Positions 34,843 through 44,670 of a DNA stretch of 64,000 nt are shown here, one piece after another. This DNA is from Flavobacteriaceae bacterium. Its GTDB lineage: Bacteria > Bacteroidota > Bacteroidia > Flavobacteriales > Flavobacteriaceae. Below the pieces are notes generated by a model. It worked only from the letters and a program-made list of their open reading frames with translations. It was not told where the DNA came from and made no database searches. The translations under genes were made by a program, and so were the position numbers. Positions within the stretch are counted from its first letter, which is position 1; every line of letters starts with the position of its first letter. Location: NCBI GenBank assembly GCA_002694465.1, contig NZMG01000010.1:65097-129096 (forward strand), in the 5' to 3' direction.

Positions 34843-35963
34843 TAATAATCCCTAAATAATTTTTGATGATTGATATTCCAAATACTTCCCTCCTCTAAGT
34901 TTGCCATAAACAATTCGCTACTATTTCCTACACCATAACTTGCCATATCCTCTGGAACTCCTCTTTCTATTTGCAACATAGCGTTTATAATTTCATTAGC
35001 TTCATAGTTTACATTCACAATATGTTCATGAAGACTTCTGTTTTGCTGTCGCGTCCCTATATTGATAGTGGGGATACCATAATACGGCGCTTCTCGAATT
35101 CCTGCGCTGGAGTTTCCAACAATAAACGATGCATTCTTTAAAAGGGTTAAAAAATATTCGAAACGCACCGATGGAAAAACACGAATATTAGGGTTTCCCT
35201 TAAGCTTTTCATACGCTTTTAAAATGGCTTTACTCCCCAAATCATTGTTTGGGTAAATAACCACATAATTTTTAGACGATTGTAAAAGCGCTGTTACAAA
35301 TTCGGTGGCGTAGGCTTCCATATTTGCAACCTCGGTGGTAACGGGATGAAACATAGCCACCGCATATTCTTCAAAAGGAATTTCATAATGTGCTTTAACC
35401 TCTTCCAATTTGGGAAGGTTTTCTGAAAACATAATATCCACATCTGGTGAACCAATTACAAAAATTGATTCTGGCAATTCACCCATTTGTTCTAACCGTG
35501 TTTTTGCTTTTGTGTTAGACACAAAATGAATATGGCTCATCTTACTAGTGGCGTGACGTATTAACTCATCAATGGTTCCCGAAACCTCCCCCCCTTCAAT
35601 ATGAGCCACCAAAATGTTGTTAAGCGCTCCTACAGATGCTCCTGCCAATGCTTCTACGCGATCCCCATGTACCACTATTAAATCGGGTGCCACTTCTTTT
35701 ATATAAGCAGAAAACCCTTCCATAGTTTTTGCCAAGGTTAAATCCATAGTAGTTTCGTGGGTATGATTGGAGAATGTCGCAAGGTTTTTAAAGTTACAAC
35801 GCTGGACTTCCAACAGGGTATATCCATAGGTTTCTAATAAATGCATTCCTGTAACAAAAAGGAATGGCTCATAGTTAGGATGCGATTCCAACTTTTGAAT
35901 GAGAGCCTTTATCTTTCCGAAATCGGCTCGGGTACCTGTAAGAAAAACAATTTTTTTTAACAC
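34842..35963 (-). CDS. neuC: UDP-N-acetylglucosamine 2-epimerase, hydrolysing
   Basis: This 373-residue GT-B-like enzyme opens with FLTGTRADFGKIKAL and carries VVHGDRVEALAGA, HIEGGEVSGTIDE and the nucleotide-site loop GNSSAGIREAPYYGIP. This is the hydrolysing type that releases ManNAc from UDP-GlcNAc, the first step to N-acetylneuraminic acid. neuB and neuA follow upstream in the same operon. A GDP-linked legionaminic variant cannot be excluded, but the dehydratase and aminotransferase expected for it are not adjacent. Confidence 0.9.
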   Translation of the reverse strand: MLKKIVFLTGTRADFGKIKALIQKLESHPNYEPFLFVTGMHLLETYGYTLLEVQRCNFKNLATFSNHTHETTMDLTLAKTMEGFSAYIKEVAPDLIVVHGDRVEALAGASVGALNNILVAHIEGGEVSGTIDELIRHATSKMSHIHFVSNTKAKTRLEQMGELPESIFVIGSPDVDIMFSENLPKLEEVKAHYEIPFEEYAVAMFHPVTTEVANMEAYATEFVTALLQSSKNYVVIYPNNDLGSKAILKAYEKLKGNPNIRVFPSVRFEYFLTLLKNASFIVGNSSAGIREAPYYGIPTINIGTRQQNRSLHEHIVNVNYEANEIINAMLQIERGVPEDMASYGVGNSSELFMANLEEGSIWNINHQKLFRDY

Positions 35964-36625
35964 TATTTTACAATATAAGCGATGGCGTTAGAATATGGAA
36001 GTTTGTGTATCTCTTTGGTATCTTGAAAAAAGTCGTCAACTGCTTTGTTAGTGCCTGAAAAAGCACCATAATCATCAAATATTATGATTCCACCCTTACT
36101 TACTCTGTGATATAATTTTTCCAAGATATGTTTTGTTGGTTCGTATAAATCTACATCAATATGTAAAAGGGAAATCTTTAAGTGAGGGTGACTATCTAAA
36201 TATACATCTAAAGTTTTTAGGATGTCGCCTTTAACAATGTCCACATTCTTTGCTAGGTTTTGCTTTTCTAATAAAGAGTTTAACTCTTCAAAAGAAATAC
36301 TTTTCCCTCCATTGGTTTCCTTAACAAAAGCTTCTCGTTTTAATTTGTCTTCTTCAAAAGAAGCTTCAGGAAAATCGCCAAAAATATCAAACCCAATAAT
36401 TTTCCGACTCATAGTCTGTTCTAGTAAATCCCGAAACTTAATCCATCTAAAAAAAGAGTTGCCCTTAAAAATTCCGAATTCCACAATCTCGCCTCTTATA
36501 TGGGCGGTTTGTTTAAAAAACTCAAGATGGGTTATAAACTTACTAAACCTTGAAGGATCTGCTGTAGCATAAAACCCATTCTCATATTCAAATCGCCTTT
36601 CTAAATCGTAAATGGAGTCTTTCAT
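35963..36625 (-). CDS. TylF/MycF-type SAM-dependent O-methyltransferase
   Basis: This 220-residue class I methyltransferase has the SAM motif [14 protein letters not shown] at about 45-58, [22 protein letters not shown] (metal-binding aspartates typical of MycF/TylF) and [13 protein letters not shown]. Family members O-methylate sugars. It sits between neuC and neuB, overlapping both closely (1 and 4 bases), which suggests methylation of the sialic acid or of the sugar next to it. The acceptor is inferred. Confidence 0.87.
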   Translation of the reverse strand: MKDSIYDLERRFEYENGFYATADPSRFSKFITHLEFFKQTAHIRGEIVEFGIFKGNSFFRWIKFRDLLEQTMSRKIIGFDIFGDFPEASFEEDKLKREAFVKETNGGKSISFEELNSLLEKQNLAKNVDIVKGDILKTLDVYLDSHPHLKISLLHIDVDLYEPTKHILEKLYHRVSKGGIIIFDDYGAFSGTNKAVDDFFQDTKEIHKLPYSNAIAYIVK

Positions 36626-37662
36626 GCAATATCAGAATTTTGTAATTGTACATTTTCGTTTAAATCATTTGCTGCTTTTTTTCCAAGTATTTCATTAAAT
36701 CTCTCTGCCAAAATCTCTCCCGTTCCAGGCCTTTTTACCCAAATATTTTCTTTGGTAAAAATAGCTCCTTTTTTAATAGGGGCTATGGTGCAAACAGTGG
36801 CAAAGGCAAAATCAATAGTAACTTGTTCTTCTTTAGCGGGCGCTTTTATTCCCCCACGCATGTGCCAAATCTCCTTACTACTTATAATCAATTCTTTACA
36901 AGCTTGTTCATCCATACTACATACAATATCCGGCCCGGTACGTTCCATATGGTCTGTAAAATGGCGTTCTAAAATAGAAGCTCCTAAGGCAACTGCTGCC
37001 AAACAAGCATTATTATTTAAGGTATGGTCGCTAAGTCCAAACACTCTATTGGGAAAACTGTTGTGCATTTGTTGCATGGCTCCTAAGCGTACTAAATGTA
37101 TAGGCGTAGGATATAAATTGGTGGTATGTAAAATAGCTACAGGAACTTTTTGTGCATCAAAAATAGCAAGCGCTTTTTGAATGCTCTCTAACGTATTCAT
37201 CCCTGTACTTAAAATAACTGGTTTTCCAAAAGAGGCAATATGCTCAAGAAGTGGATAATTATTACATTCACCACTACCTATTTTATAACCAGCTACATCA
37301 AATTTTTCAAGTCTATTGGCGGCGGCTCTAGAAAAAGGGGTTGAAATAAAAATCATTCCTTTAGACTCTACATAGCGCTTTAATTCTAATTCGTCTGCTT
37401 CGTTAAGAGCACACCGCTCCATGATTTCATAAATAGACACCGAGGCATTTCCAGGTATTACCTTTTTTGCGGCGGCACTCATTTCGTCTTCCACAATATG
37501 AGTTTGGTGCTTGACCACCTCGGCTCCCGCTCTAGCCGCTGCATCTACCATTTCTTTGGCAATCTGTAAGGAACCTTCGTGATTAATCCCTATTTCAGCA
37601 ATTACCAAAGGGGGGTAGTCATTTCCTATTTTTCTTCCTGCTATTTCTATAAAGGGATTCAT
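36622..37662 (-). CDS. neuB: N-acetylneuraminate synthase family protein
   Basis: This 346-residue TIM-barrel enzyme has [12 protein letters not shown] near 21, [14 protein letters not shown] strand, [10 protein letters not shown] and LERHFT. A C-terminal SAF/antifreeze-like domain (about 285-335) has [18 protein letters not shown]. It condenses phosphoenolpyruvate with ManNAc (or a related hexose) to give a nonulosonic acid. It overlaps the methyltransferase and neuA genes by 4 bases each. Confidence 0.92.
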   Translation of the reverse strand: MNPFIEIAGRKIGNDYPPLVIAEIGINHEGSLQIAKEMVDAAARAGAEVVKHQTHIVEDEMSAAAKKVIPGNASVSIYEIMERCALNEADELELKRYVESKGMIFISTPFSRAAANRLEKFDVAGYKIGSGECNNYPLLEHIASFGKPVILSTGMNTLESIQKALAIFDAQKVPVAILHTTNLYPTPIHLVRLGAMQQMHNSFPNRVFGLSDHTLNNNACLAAVALGASILERHFTDHMERTGPDIVCSMDEQACKELIISSKEIWHMRGGIKAPAKEEQVTIDFAFATVCTIAPIKKGAIFTKENIWVKRPGTGEILAERFNEILGKKAANDLNENVQLQNSDIA

Positions 37663-38330
37663 GCGTCTTTAAAATGAGTTAAAATATAGTTTGCATAGTC
37701 CAAATCTTCCTGAGTATCAATATCAATATGGGCAAAAGGATGCTCGACAATAAAAGGAATATTTTTTTTCCCAAGGAGGTTTCCTTCTTTAATAATTTGA
37801 GATTTCGCAATGTACAAAAGACCATTTTCGAAATATAAGGGCTCTAAATCCTGACTACGTTGTCCCATTGTATAATTAAAAGGTTCAAATCTACCTTCTA
37901 TTATTTTGCCGAATTTTTGATGATTTCGTGTAACTGTCATTAAACTGTCACCAAGATGATTTTTAAACGTAGAATATGCTTCTGCGAGTAATTTTTTGGG
38001 TCGTAAGGGATTGGTAGGTTGCAAAAGAACAATGTTTTCAACATCGTTATCTAATTGCAAAATAGCATCCTGTAAAACCTCTATAGTAGGTGTGGTATCC
38101 CCAGAAAGTTCTGCTGGTCTGTCCAAAACCAAAGCTCCATAAGCAAGAGCAATTTCTTTTATTTCAGGATCATCTGTAGAAACAAAAACAGCATCTACTA
38201 CGGATGCGTTTGTTATAGCAAATTGAATAGAGTGTGCCACCAAAGGGTTTCCATCTAAAGGAAGGATGTTCTTTTTAGGCAATCGTTTTGACCCGCCTCT
38301 GGCTGGAATAATGGCAATGGTTTTCTTCAA
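37659..38330 (-). CDS. neuA: acylneuraminate cytidylyltransferase
   Basis: This 223-residue protein has the CMP-sialic acid synthetase opening [16 protein letters not shown] (6-21), [18 protein letters not shown] and [10 protein letters not shown] at the C-terminus. It activates the nonulosonic acid with CTP. With neuB and neuC it completes a CMP-sialic-acid route. It overlaps neuB by 4 bases and lies 59 bases after the acetyltransferase gene. Confidence 0.92.
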   Translation of the reverse strand: MKKTIAIIPARGGSKRLPKKNILPLDGNPLVAHSIQFAITNASVVDAVFVSTDDPEIKEIALAYGALVLDRPAELSGDTTPTIEVLQDAILQLDNDVENIVLLQPTNPLRPKKLLAEAYSTFKNHLGDSLMTVTRNHQKFGKIIEGRFEPFNYTMGQRSQDLEPLYFENGLLYIAKSQIIKEGNLLGKKNIPFIVEHPFAHIDIDTQEDLDYANYILTHFKDA

Positions 38331-38389
38331 AGTATCAATCCTATTTAATGCTAAAGGTAGTGCATAATTTTTACAGAGGAAACAGTCTT

Positions 38390-38899
38390 TTAATCGTAAA
38401 TACTCTGTTTTCCTTCAAAATTTTTAAAAAATAAGGGTTTAACTTTGTGTAATTCTTTTTCATCCATATTCCACCATTGTAAAGCTTCTATTTCAGAAAC
38501 TATATTTGATGTAAAACGTTTTTTTATCTCTTTTGCAGGAACTCCAGCAACTACACTATACGGAGTAACATCTTTAGTCACTACAGCTCCACTTGCAATA
38601 ATGGCTCCATTCCCTATAGTTACATTTCCAACGATTATTGCATTATGACCAATCCAAACATCATGACCAATGGTAATTTTTTTAATTTCTTTAAGTTTAC
38701 TTAATTCCCCATCAAATAATTTCTTATTAACATAAGTAGAAAGGTAGTTTACTGGATGATTTGTACTATGTATGGCAACATCTGCTCCTAATTGACAATA
38801 CTTCCCTATTTCGACATCTCCATGAATAAAATTGTTATACCCCAAGGTAGTCGCATACCCAATTTTAATTTTTCCAGAAAAGTTACAACGGTCTGGCAC
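38390..38899 (-). CDS. LbH (CatB-like) acyltransferase, start disrupted
   Basis: The left-handed beta-helix hexapeptide repeats are clear (IGHDVWIGHNAII, IGNGAIIASGAVVTKDVTPYSVVAGVPAKE in parts), with the catalytic histidine in HSTNHPVN. The GTG at 38899 is the first canonical start, but the frame is open and reads like protein for about 46 codons further, to 39037 (including QGVLVSGYPRGLQ). The only in-frame ATG (39043) is followed at once by TAA. It is probably an O- or N-acetyltransferase decorating the sialic acid made by the next genes, if expressed. A non-standard start or a recent nonsense mutation is suspected. Confidence 0.78.
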   Translation of the reverse strand: MPDRCNFSGKIKIGYATTLGYNNFIHGDVEIGKYCQLGADVAIHSTNHPVNYLSTYVNKKLFDGELSKLKEIKKITIGHDVWIGHNAIIVGNVTIGNGAIIASGAVVTKDVTPYSVVAGVPAKEIKKRFTSNIVSEIEALQWWNMDEKELHKVKPLFFKNFEGKQSIYD

Positions 38900-39079
38900 C
38901 CCATTTTTACCTTCAAAAGTTACGTTTTGAAGACCTCTAGGGTATCCCGAAACAAGTACCCCTTGTTTAACTATGGGTTGATTTAAAAAGTAATATAATA
39001 TTTTCCGAATTAAACTTTTAATAGTCTTAGTATTGGGTTACATTCCAAACTTAAGGAATTAAGAAGACTTTAAAACCAA

Positions 39080-39982
39080 TCAAATCCATTTTTTATAAAA
39101 ATGATTTGATATGGAAGCAGTAATAGCATAAATGCTTTCCTTTTCATCTTGGGATAAACGATATTTCCATTTTTCTGAATTTTTTTTTGAATCCCTTTTA
39201 AATTCTTCATTAGATTTTGCTTGCGTACTAGCAGTAATATATTTTTTTATAGACTCATTAAATTCTAAATCTAAATATTGACACATAGACTTAAAATGTT
39301 GAAGTGGGTTTATCGATAATTCCTCATGCGATATATAAAACCATTCAGGATATTTTTCTTGATATTCCTTTACTTGAGCATAAAAAATCTTCCATAATAA
39401 TGCAGCATTGTCTACTATACTTCTAGAATCTTCTTCTTTTTTAAAGGCTATAACCTCCCCTTTAAAAGGCTCCAAATTTCCTATAAAAAAATCAGGCTGT
39501 TTTAGAAAGTGGTCAAAATCAAACCACCAATTCTTTTCTTTAATACTTAACACATAAGCGGCAGGATGCCGAATAAGTATTATGGGTTTTATTTGAAAGG
39601 TATTAACCAACCAAGGTATTGAAAAAAGTGCTGTGGGGTCTTTTAATAATTTAATTGGCTTGCTAGCCCTTCGCAACCGTTTTTTTAAAGATTGATACGT
39701 ATTATGTCCCTCGTAAGAAGAGAAAAATTGCTTAAAAGCCGTTCTATAATTTATAGTAAGGTAGTAGTTAAGTAAAATAGATAGTTTTTCCTTTTCTATG
39801 CTTTTAGTATGTACTTTAGGATACCAAAAATCATAATTAATAATACCATATCGTTTTATGCGGTTTAAATTTAATGGCTCAATTATAACGTCCACTTTTC
39901 CATGAGCCTCCAATACCTGCCCAACCCAGGTAGAGCCAGAACGATTTGAGCCAGTTATTAATATGGGTTGTTTAATACTCAT
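39080..39982 (-). CDS. sulfotransferase family protein
   Basis: This 300-residue P-loop protein has the 5'-phosphosulfate loop GSNRSGSTWVG (about 11-21) and the 3'-phosphate motif ILIRHPAAYVLSIK (about 133-146), which together bind PAPS. The middle is lysine-rich. It would transfer sulfate to a sugar hydroxyl of the surface glycan. It overlaps the upstream glycosyltransferase by 11 bases, tying it to the operon. PAPS-making genes are not in the window. Confidence 0.85.
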   Translation of the reverse strand: MSIKQPILITGSNRSGSTWVGQVLEAHGKVDVIIEPLNLNRIKRYGIINYDFWYPKVHTKSIEKEKLSILLNYYLTINYRTAFKQFFSSYEGHNTYQSLKKRLRRASKPIKLLKDPTALFSIPWLVNTFQIKPIILIRHPAAYVLSIKEKNWWFDFDHFLKQPDFFIGNLEPFKGEVIAFKKEEDSRSIVDNAALLWKIFYAQVKEYQEKYPEWFYISHEELSINPLQHFKSMCQYLDLEFNESIKKYITASTQAKSNEEFKRDSKKNSEKWKYRLSQDEKESIYAITASISNHFYKKWI

Positions 39983-40982
39983 TTACCCCTTTGTTTAACC
40001 CCCATTTCTTATAAAAATACTTTTTACAATAACGGCTCATAATCACAAGCACCACTCGTTTTTTAAACCATAAAGGGAGCTTTGATTTGTTCCTTTTAGG
40101 AATTTCTATGGTTTTTATGGAAGATTTCTCCAATTTATTAAAAATCGACTCCATCCAACTTGTAGGGGTATTCCCCATATGATACGCATAATTTTTTACG
40201 GTTGCCAAACGCCATAACTTTGCCTTTTCAACAGGAAAATCGATATAGTCCCTATCAGCAACACTTGCGTAGGCTAATTTACTTGCTCCTTGGGGAGCAT
40301 ATTGAAAGACCTCCTTTCGCAACGTTGCCACAAAATGACCACAACCTACCACAGCACTAAATTCTTTCCTTTTTACAGTAAGTTGATACTGCAGTCTAAT
40401 TTGTTTTTGATACATAGTTTCTGCTTTACCAATACTCTCGGCAAATCGCATCATATCTTCTGGATTACAAATACTTTGAAACACAAGTATTCCTTTTAAA
40501 AATCCATCAAACAACGTATTAACAGTATATGTGTTATAGACTGTTCCATGGGGAACGGGTGAAACCATGCCTGCTTCAGGAAAATTAACAAAAACTTCTT
40601 CTACCCCCTGTATCCAACCTTTTGTAAACAATACGTCTCCATCGCTTATGGTAATAAGGGGTTCTTGAGCTTCTCTAGCAATAGGAATAATAGCGTCAAT
40701 TTTTCCAACATTCTCTTTATAATGAACTAATTGGTCTATTTTTCCATCAAGATACAATTGTTGTAAATAATGGGTCACATCTTGGCAACTTCCATTATTC
40801 ACAATAGTTAATGCACTTTTTTGATGTTGCGTTTTAATAATAGATTCTATACATAACTTCGTTATTTGCATTCCATGCTCAAAATAATCGTTCAGATTCG
40901 GAATAAAAACGGGTACTATGATACGATGATAAAAATCACGTTCAATAGTCTTATTTTTTTCGGGATTTGAACCGATTCTCAT
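39972..40982 (-). CDS. GT-A glycosyltransferase
   Basis: The protein has 336 residues. A nucleotide-sugar GT-A domain has VPVFIPNLNDYF, LTIVNNGSCQDVTHYL and the metal-binding TISDGDVLFTKGW near residue 117. A long C-terminal basic region ends with a membrane-proximal FKKRVVLVIMSRYCKKYF helix. It is related to GT2-like proteins but not closely to the other GT2 genes here. It overlaps the sulfotransferase by 11 bases. Confidence 0.8.
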   Translation of the reverse strand: MRIGSNPEKNKTIERDFYHRIIVPVFIPNLNDYFEHGMQITKLCIESIIKTQHQKSALTIVNNGSCQDVTHYLQQLYLDGKIDQLVHYKENVGKIDAIIPIAREAQEPLITISDGDVLFTKGWIQGVEEVFVNFPEAGMVSPVPHGTVYNTYTVNTLFDGFLKGILVFQSICNPEDMMRFAESIGKAETMYQKQIRLQYQLTVKRKEFSAVVGCGHFVATLRKEVFQYAPQGASKLAYASVADRDYIDFPVEKAKLWRLATVKNYAYHMGNTPTSWMESIFNKLEKSSIKTIEIPKRNKSKLPLWFKKRVVLVIMSRYCKKYFYKKWGLNKGVNEY

Positions 40983-40988
40983 GGTAAC

Positions 40989-41897
40989 CTACTTTAAAAT
41001 AATTGTTAATTTTCTTGAAATCATGACAACAAACAATTTCAAATTTATAACATTGAATAACCAAAATGGGTCTAATTTGAACAAATTAATTATTGATTTT
41101 CTGAATCTTTTAGGAATGGCTCTGAGTTGTTTTCGAACCACATTATTTAATAGTAGATGATACTCCTTCTTAGTAATTAGTCCGTCTTTCCTTGCTTTTA
41201 AAAGTGTGATTTTTAAATACTGAGGTTGTTCAACATATTCATTTTTTAATAATTTACTATTGCTTTGATGCTCTCTATAAAAGGCTAATGGCTCATCAAG
41301 ATAGTAAAACTTGGTATAAAAAGAACAACGAGACCAATACTCGGCATCTTCACCTGCTTGGGGCATTTTAGTGTTAAAATATCCTACTTGTGAGGCAATT
41401 TTTTTCCTTATTAAAACACTAGACATCATTAGCGTCCAATTCCCTATCATTCGTAATTTAACATCTCCATGCTTCACATCTGGAGTCCCTGGCCTACCAA
41501 TAATAACTCCAGTTTCCAATCCCTGATAATCTATTACTTTACAAGGAGAGTGCACTAAACCATATTCAAGATTCTCCTCCAATATCTTTACTTGGGTTTC
41601 CAATTTATGTGGTAACCAAAGATCATCATCATCAACAAAGGCTAAATATTTACCGCTTGAATTTTGAATTCCCAAGTTACGTGGCTTAGAAGGCCCCCCA
41701 CTATTTTCAATTTTAAAATACCGAACCTTTGGAAATTCTTGACATAAAACTTCATTCTCACTATTGGGTGTACCATCATCAACCACAAGAACTTCGAGAT
41801 CTGAAAAGGTTTGGTTGTGTACACTTTCAAGCGTCAATCGAAGCAACTCGGGACGATTGTATGTAGGTATAATAACACTAACCAATGGCATACTCAT
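40989..41897 (-). CDS. glycosyltransferase family 2 protein
   Basis: The protein has 302 residues. The GT2 N-terminal PLVSVIIPTYNRPELLRLTL, the first Asp in VLVVDDGTP, GGPSKPRNLGI and the DxD region AFVDDDDLW (about 90-98) are all present. The catalytic-base region contains QAGEDAEYW. It is an inverting transferase at the inner membrane. It overlaps the upstream GT2 gene by 4 bases. The donor is unknown. Confidence 0.9.
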   Translation of the reverse strand: MSMPLVSVIIPTYNRPELLRLTLESVHNQTFSDLEVLVVDDGTPNSENEVLCQEFPKVRYFKIENSGGPSKPRNLGIQNSSGKYLAFVDDDDLWLPHKLETQVKILEENLEYGLVHSPCKVIDYQGLETGVIIGRPGTPDVKHGDVKLRMIGNWTLMMSSVLIRKKIASQVGYFNTKMPQAGEDAEYWSRCSFYTKFYYLDEPLAFYREHQSNSKLLKNEYVEQPQYLKITLLKARKDGLITKKEYHLLLNNVVRKQLRAIPKRFRKSIINLFKLDPFWLFNVINLKLFVVMISRKLTIILK

Positions 41898-42670
41898 ATT
41901 TTTTTAATACGATTTACAATTCTTTTCAAAATTCCTTTTAGACTGTTACGTTCTGCTTTTTTACGTTTCGCCTCTAGTTGTACAGCCACCTTATAATCTT
42001 CATATTTTGACCCATAAAATTCATAAAGCATTCTTTCATCTTCTGTTTTTTTATTGGCTAAATATTTAGGGTCATTACTTACACCAGATAAATCGAACAG
42101 TGTTAAGAAATAATCAATATGCTGAAAGGTAATCTCTTTATTTTCGAAGCATTTAATAAAATAAGCTCTGTCTGCACCCATTTTATAAGTCTCATCATAC
42201 AAACCCATTATTTCAAAAACACTTTTTTTAAAAAACGTACTTTGATGAGGTAAAGAAGTTTTCATAAAATAGTGGGGTGGCAACAGTTCTGGATACATCT
42301 TTTGCCCTTGTTCAAACTTATAATCGCCATAAATAATATCTCCTCCAAAATGAGGATGATTTACAAAATCTTCTATAGCTGTTGGTCCAGTTAAAATATC
42401 TCCGCTATTCAAAAATAAAAGGTAGTCTCCTTTAGCCTTTTTAATGCCTTTATTCATAGCATTGTAAATCCCAGAATCCTTTTCAGAGATTATTACGTGT
42501 ATATGTTTTTTTTGTTGAAATAAGGTATCCACACTACCATCTGTTGATGCACCATCAATAACTATAAATTCAATACCCTTATATGTTTGTTGAACAACAG
42601 AATCTATGGTCTTCTTTAGACCAGAAACATTATTATAGTTAATGGTAATAATAGATACTTTTGGAGCCAT
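41894..42670 (-). CDS. glycosyltransferase family 2 protein (WcaE-like)
   Basis: The protein has 258 residues. SIITINYNNVSGLKKTI, VIDGASTDG, AMNKGIKKAKGDYLLFLNSGD and IIYGDYKFEQG match the WcaE-like GT2 branch, which carries LNSGD instead of DxD at the metal site. Two other genes here (51093-51914 and 52938-53771) belong to the same branch. It is coupled to the downstream GT2 gene by a 4-base overlap. Confidence 0.88.
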   Translation of the reverse strand: MAPKVSIITINYNNVSGLKKTIDSVVQQTYKGIEFIVIDGASTDGSVDTLFQQKKHIHVIISEKDSGIYNAMNKGIKKAKGDYLLFLNSGDILTGPTAIEDFVNHPHFGGDIIYGDYKFEQGQKMYPELLPPHYFMKTSLPHQSTFFKKSVFEIMGLYDETYKMGADRAYFIKCFENKEITFQHIDYFLTLFDLSGVSNDPKYLANKKTEDERMLYEFYGSKYEDYKVAVQLEAKRKKAERNSLKGILKRIVNRIKKI

Positions 42671-42675
42671 TTATA

Positions 42676-43590
42676 TTATTTTAATTTCTCCAACCAGATA
42701 TTTCCTCCATGATTTTTATACGTAATTGGCATTTTTTTAAAAGCTTCTTTGTGGTGTTTATGTAGATAATGAGAAAAAACCTTAATGCTATAATCACGAT
42801 TATTCATTAAAAAGGTCCTCAACATATAGTTTTCATTCCAATTTCTTCCTTCAAATACCCATTTTTTAGGATATTCAAATGGATAAAAAATATCATGAAA
42901 ATGAATATAAACTCCTCTTTTTAAAAGGGGTAAAATCTCAAAAAAAATATAATTAACATCACTACCGCATTTTGCTACGTGAGTACTATCCACAAATAAA
43001 ATATCTCCCGCTTCTAAACTTGAAAAGAATGAAGGCTCAACTTCTTGCACTTTTTTTTCAAGAATTCTGGTTTGCTTTTTGTCTGTTTCTCGTATGTTAT
43101 TATAAAGTCGCTCTGGATTTGGCTCAATCAATGATAACTCAATTTTATTGTCAAAAAACAATTCGTTTACATCGAGCATTAAAGCTGATGAATGCCCAGA
43201 ACCAATTTCAATAATTCTTTTAGGCTTTAAATGCCGAATCATGGAATACAGAATAGTTCCATCAGTTTCTTCATACATTCCATTTTCAAATGCATATCGC
43301 AACCCATCCACTTTCTTTTCAGAATATGGCATTTCTTGGTAATAAATAGAAAGTGTTTCGCCTACAAAGGTTATTTGTTCCTGAGTATTTAAGTTTACAT
43401 CTGCTATAATATCCCTATCAACTCCTTTCCATATTTCATCTTCACGCTTCATCACATCTTGAACTGAAACAATTGGTGAGTAAAAATGTCCAGGAGGATA
43501 ACAAGCGTTTTGAGAATAAACTTTCGTTTTCTCATAAAGCGTTTTTATATATGGTAATTTATTTAAAATGTCTTTAATCTGTTTTTTCAT
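42676..43590 (-). CDS. class I SAM-dependent methyltransferase
   Basis: The protein has 304 residues. The SAM-binding motif RIIEIGSGHSSALML lies near 128-142, followed by LSLIEPNPERL, ILFVDSTHV and VYIHFHDIFYPF. The fold fits the Methyltransf_24 group found in polysaccharide loci. The N-terminal 100 residues are specific to this protein. It lies next to the GDP-fucose genes and may methylate a sugar hydroxyl; the acceptor is unknown. Confidence 0.8.
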   Translation of the reverse strand: MKKQIKDILNKLPYIKTLYEKTKVYSQNACYPPGHFYSPIVSVQDVMKREDEIWKGVDRDIIADVNLNTQEQITFVGETLSIYYQEMPYSEKKVDGLRYAFENGMYEETDGTILYSMIRHLKPKRIIEIGSGHSSALMLDVNELFFDNKIELSLIEPNPERLYNNIRETDKKQTRILEKKVQEVEPSFFSSLEAGDILFVDSTHVAKCGSDVNYIFFEILPLLKRGVYIHFHDIFYPFEYPKKWVFEGRNWNENYMLRTFLMNNRDYSIKVFSHYLHKHHKEAFKKMPITYKNHGGNIWLEKLK

Positions 43591-43593
43591 TTC

Positions 43594-44667
43594 CTAATGC
43601 TTATACCATTCATACATTTTAGTCAACCCTTCTGCTAATGAAACTTGCGCTTTCCAGCCCATAGCATTTATTTTTGAAACATCGGTTAATTTTTTCATAG
43701 TGCCATCAGGTTTATCTTTATTAAAAACAAAGTCTCCTTGAAACCCTATTACTTCTTTAAGCATATTTGCTAAGGTTTTTATGGATACATCAGCGCCTGT
43801 CCCAATATTCACGTGGGTGTTTCTCACTTCTTTTTTTGTGTGATCTGTCTCGGCATCATAATGCTGCATTAAAAAAATACTCGCGGCTGCCATATCGTCT
43901 ATCCAGAGAAATTCTCGCATAGGTTTACCGGAACCCCAAATTTCAACTGTGACTTCTCTGCTTTTGGTAATTCCAAAATTTGAAAGAGTTTTTAGAATTT
44001 CTTCCTTGGAAGCTTCTCCATTAACACCAACAATAGGAAGTCTATTTAAATCCTTTTTAATTATATTCCAATCATTAAATGCAAGAGCCTTCCCCAAATG
44101 AATCTTACGCAATAAAGCAGGCAAGACGTGTGCTTTTTCTAAATCGAAATTATCATTGGGTCCATATAAATTAGTAGGCATGGCCGAAATAAAATTGGTG
44201 CCGTACTGCAAATTATAGCTTTCGCACATTTTGATGCCTGCAATCTTAGCAATAGCATAAGGCTCATTGGTGTATTCCAACACATCGGTAAGTAAATAGT
44301 CTTCTTTTAAAGGTTGGCGAGCGTTTTTTGGATAAATACACGTACTACCTAAAAACAATAATTTTTTCACTTTATATAAATAACTCTGATGAATCACATT
44401 GTTTTGAATCATCAAATTATCATAGATAAAATCGGCGCGATAGGTATTGTTAGCTGCAATTCCTCCCACTTTGGCAGCGGCTAAAAACACATACTCGGGT
44501 TGTTCCGTTTCAAAAAAAGTAGCAACGGCTTGGGTATTTCTTAAGTCTAATTCAGCACTAGTTCTCAGCACAAAATTTGTATAGCCTTTTGCCTTTAAAC
44601 TTCTCAGAATAGCACTACCTACGAGTCCTTTATGTCCAGCAACATATATCTTGGCATTTTTATTCAT
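43594..44667 (-). CDS. fcl: GDP-L-fucose synthase
   Basis: This 357-residue short-chain dehydrogenase-type epimerase/reductase has a nucleotide loop [11 protein letters not shown] (8-18), the catalytic Ser region [12 protein letters not shown] and YAIAKIAG (Tyr-x3-Lys, near 137-141). [12 protein letters not shown] is characteristic of Fcl/WcaG. It has an internal stretch of about 30 residues near 210-235 not common to all members. It converts GDP-4-keto-6-deoxymannose to GDP-L-fucose. It lies 3 bases after gmd. Confidence 0.94.
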   Translation of the reverse strand: MNKNAKIYVAGHKGLVGSAILRSLKAKGYTNFVLRTSAELDLRNTQAVATFFETEQPEYVFLAAAKVGGIAANNTYRADFIYDNLMIQNNVIHQSYLYKVKKLLFLGSTCIYPKNARQPLKEDYLLTDVLEYTNEPYAIAKIAGIKMCESYNLQYGTNFISAMPTNLYGPNDNFDLEKAHVLPALLRKIHLGKALAFNDWNIIKKDLNRLPIVGVNGEASKEEILKTLSNFGITKSREVTVEIWGSGKPMREFLWIDDMAAASIFLMQHYDAETDHTKKEVRNTHVNIGTGADVSIKTLANMLKEVIGFQGDFVFNKDKPDGTMKKLTDVSKINAMGWKAQVSLAEGLTKMYEWYKH

Positions 44668-44670
44668 TTG

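Noticed and set aside
36752..37180. Long plus-strand frame inside neuB
   Set aside because: It is antisense to a fully conserved enzyme and its composition is that of a shadow frame.
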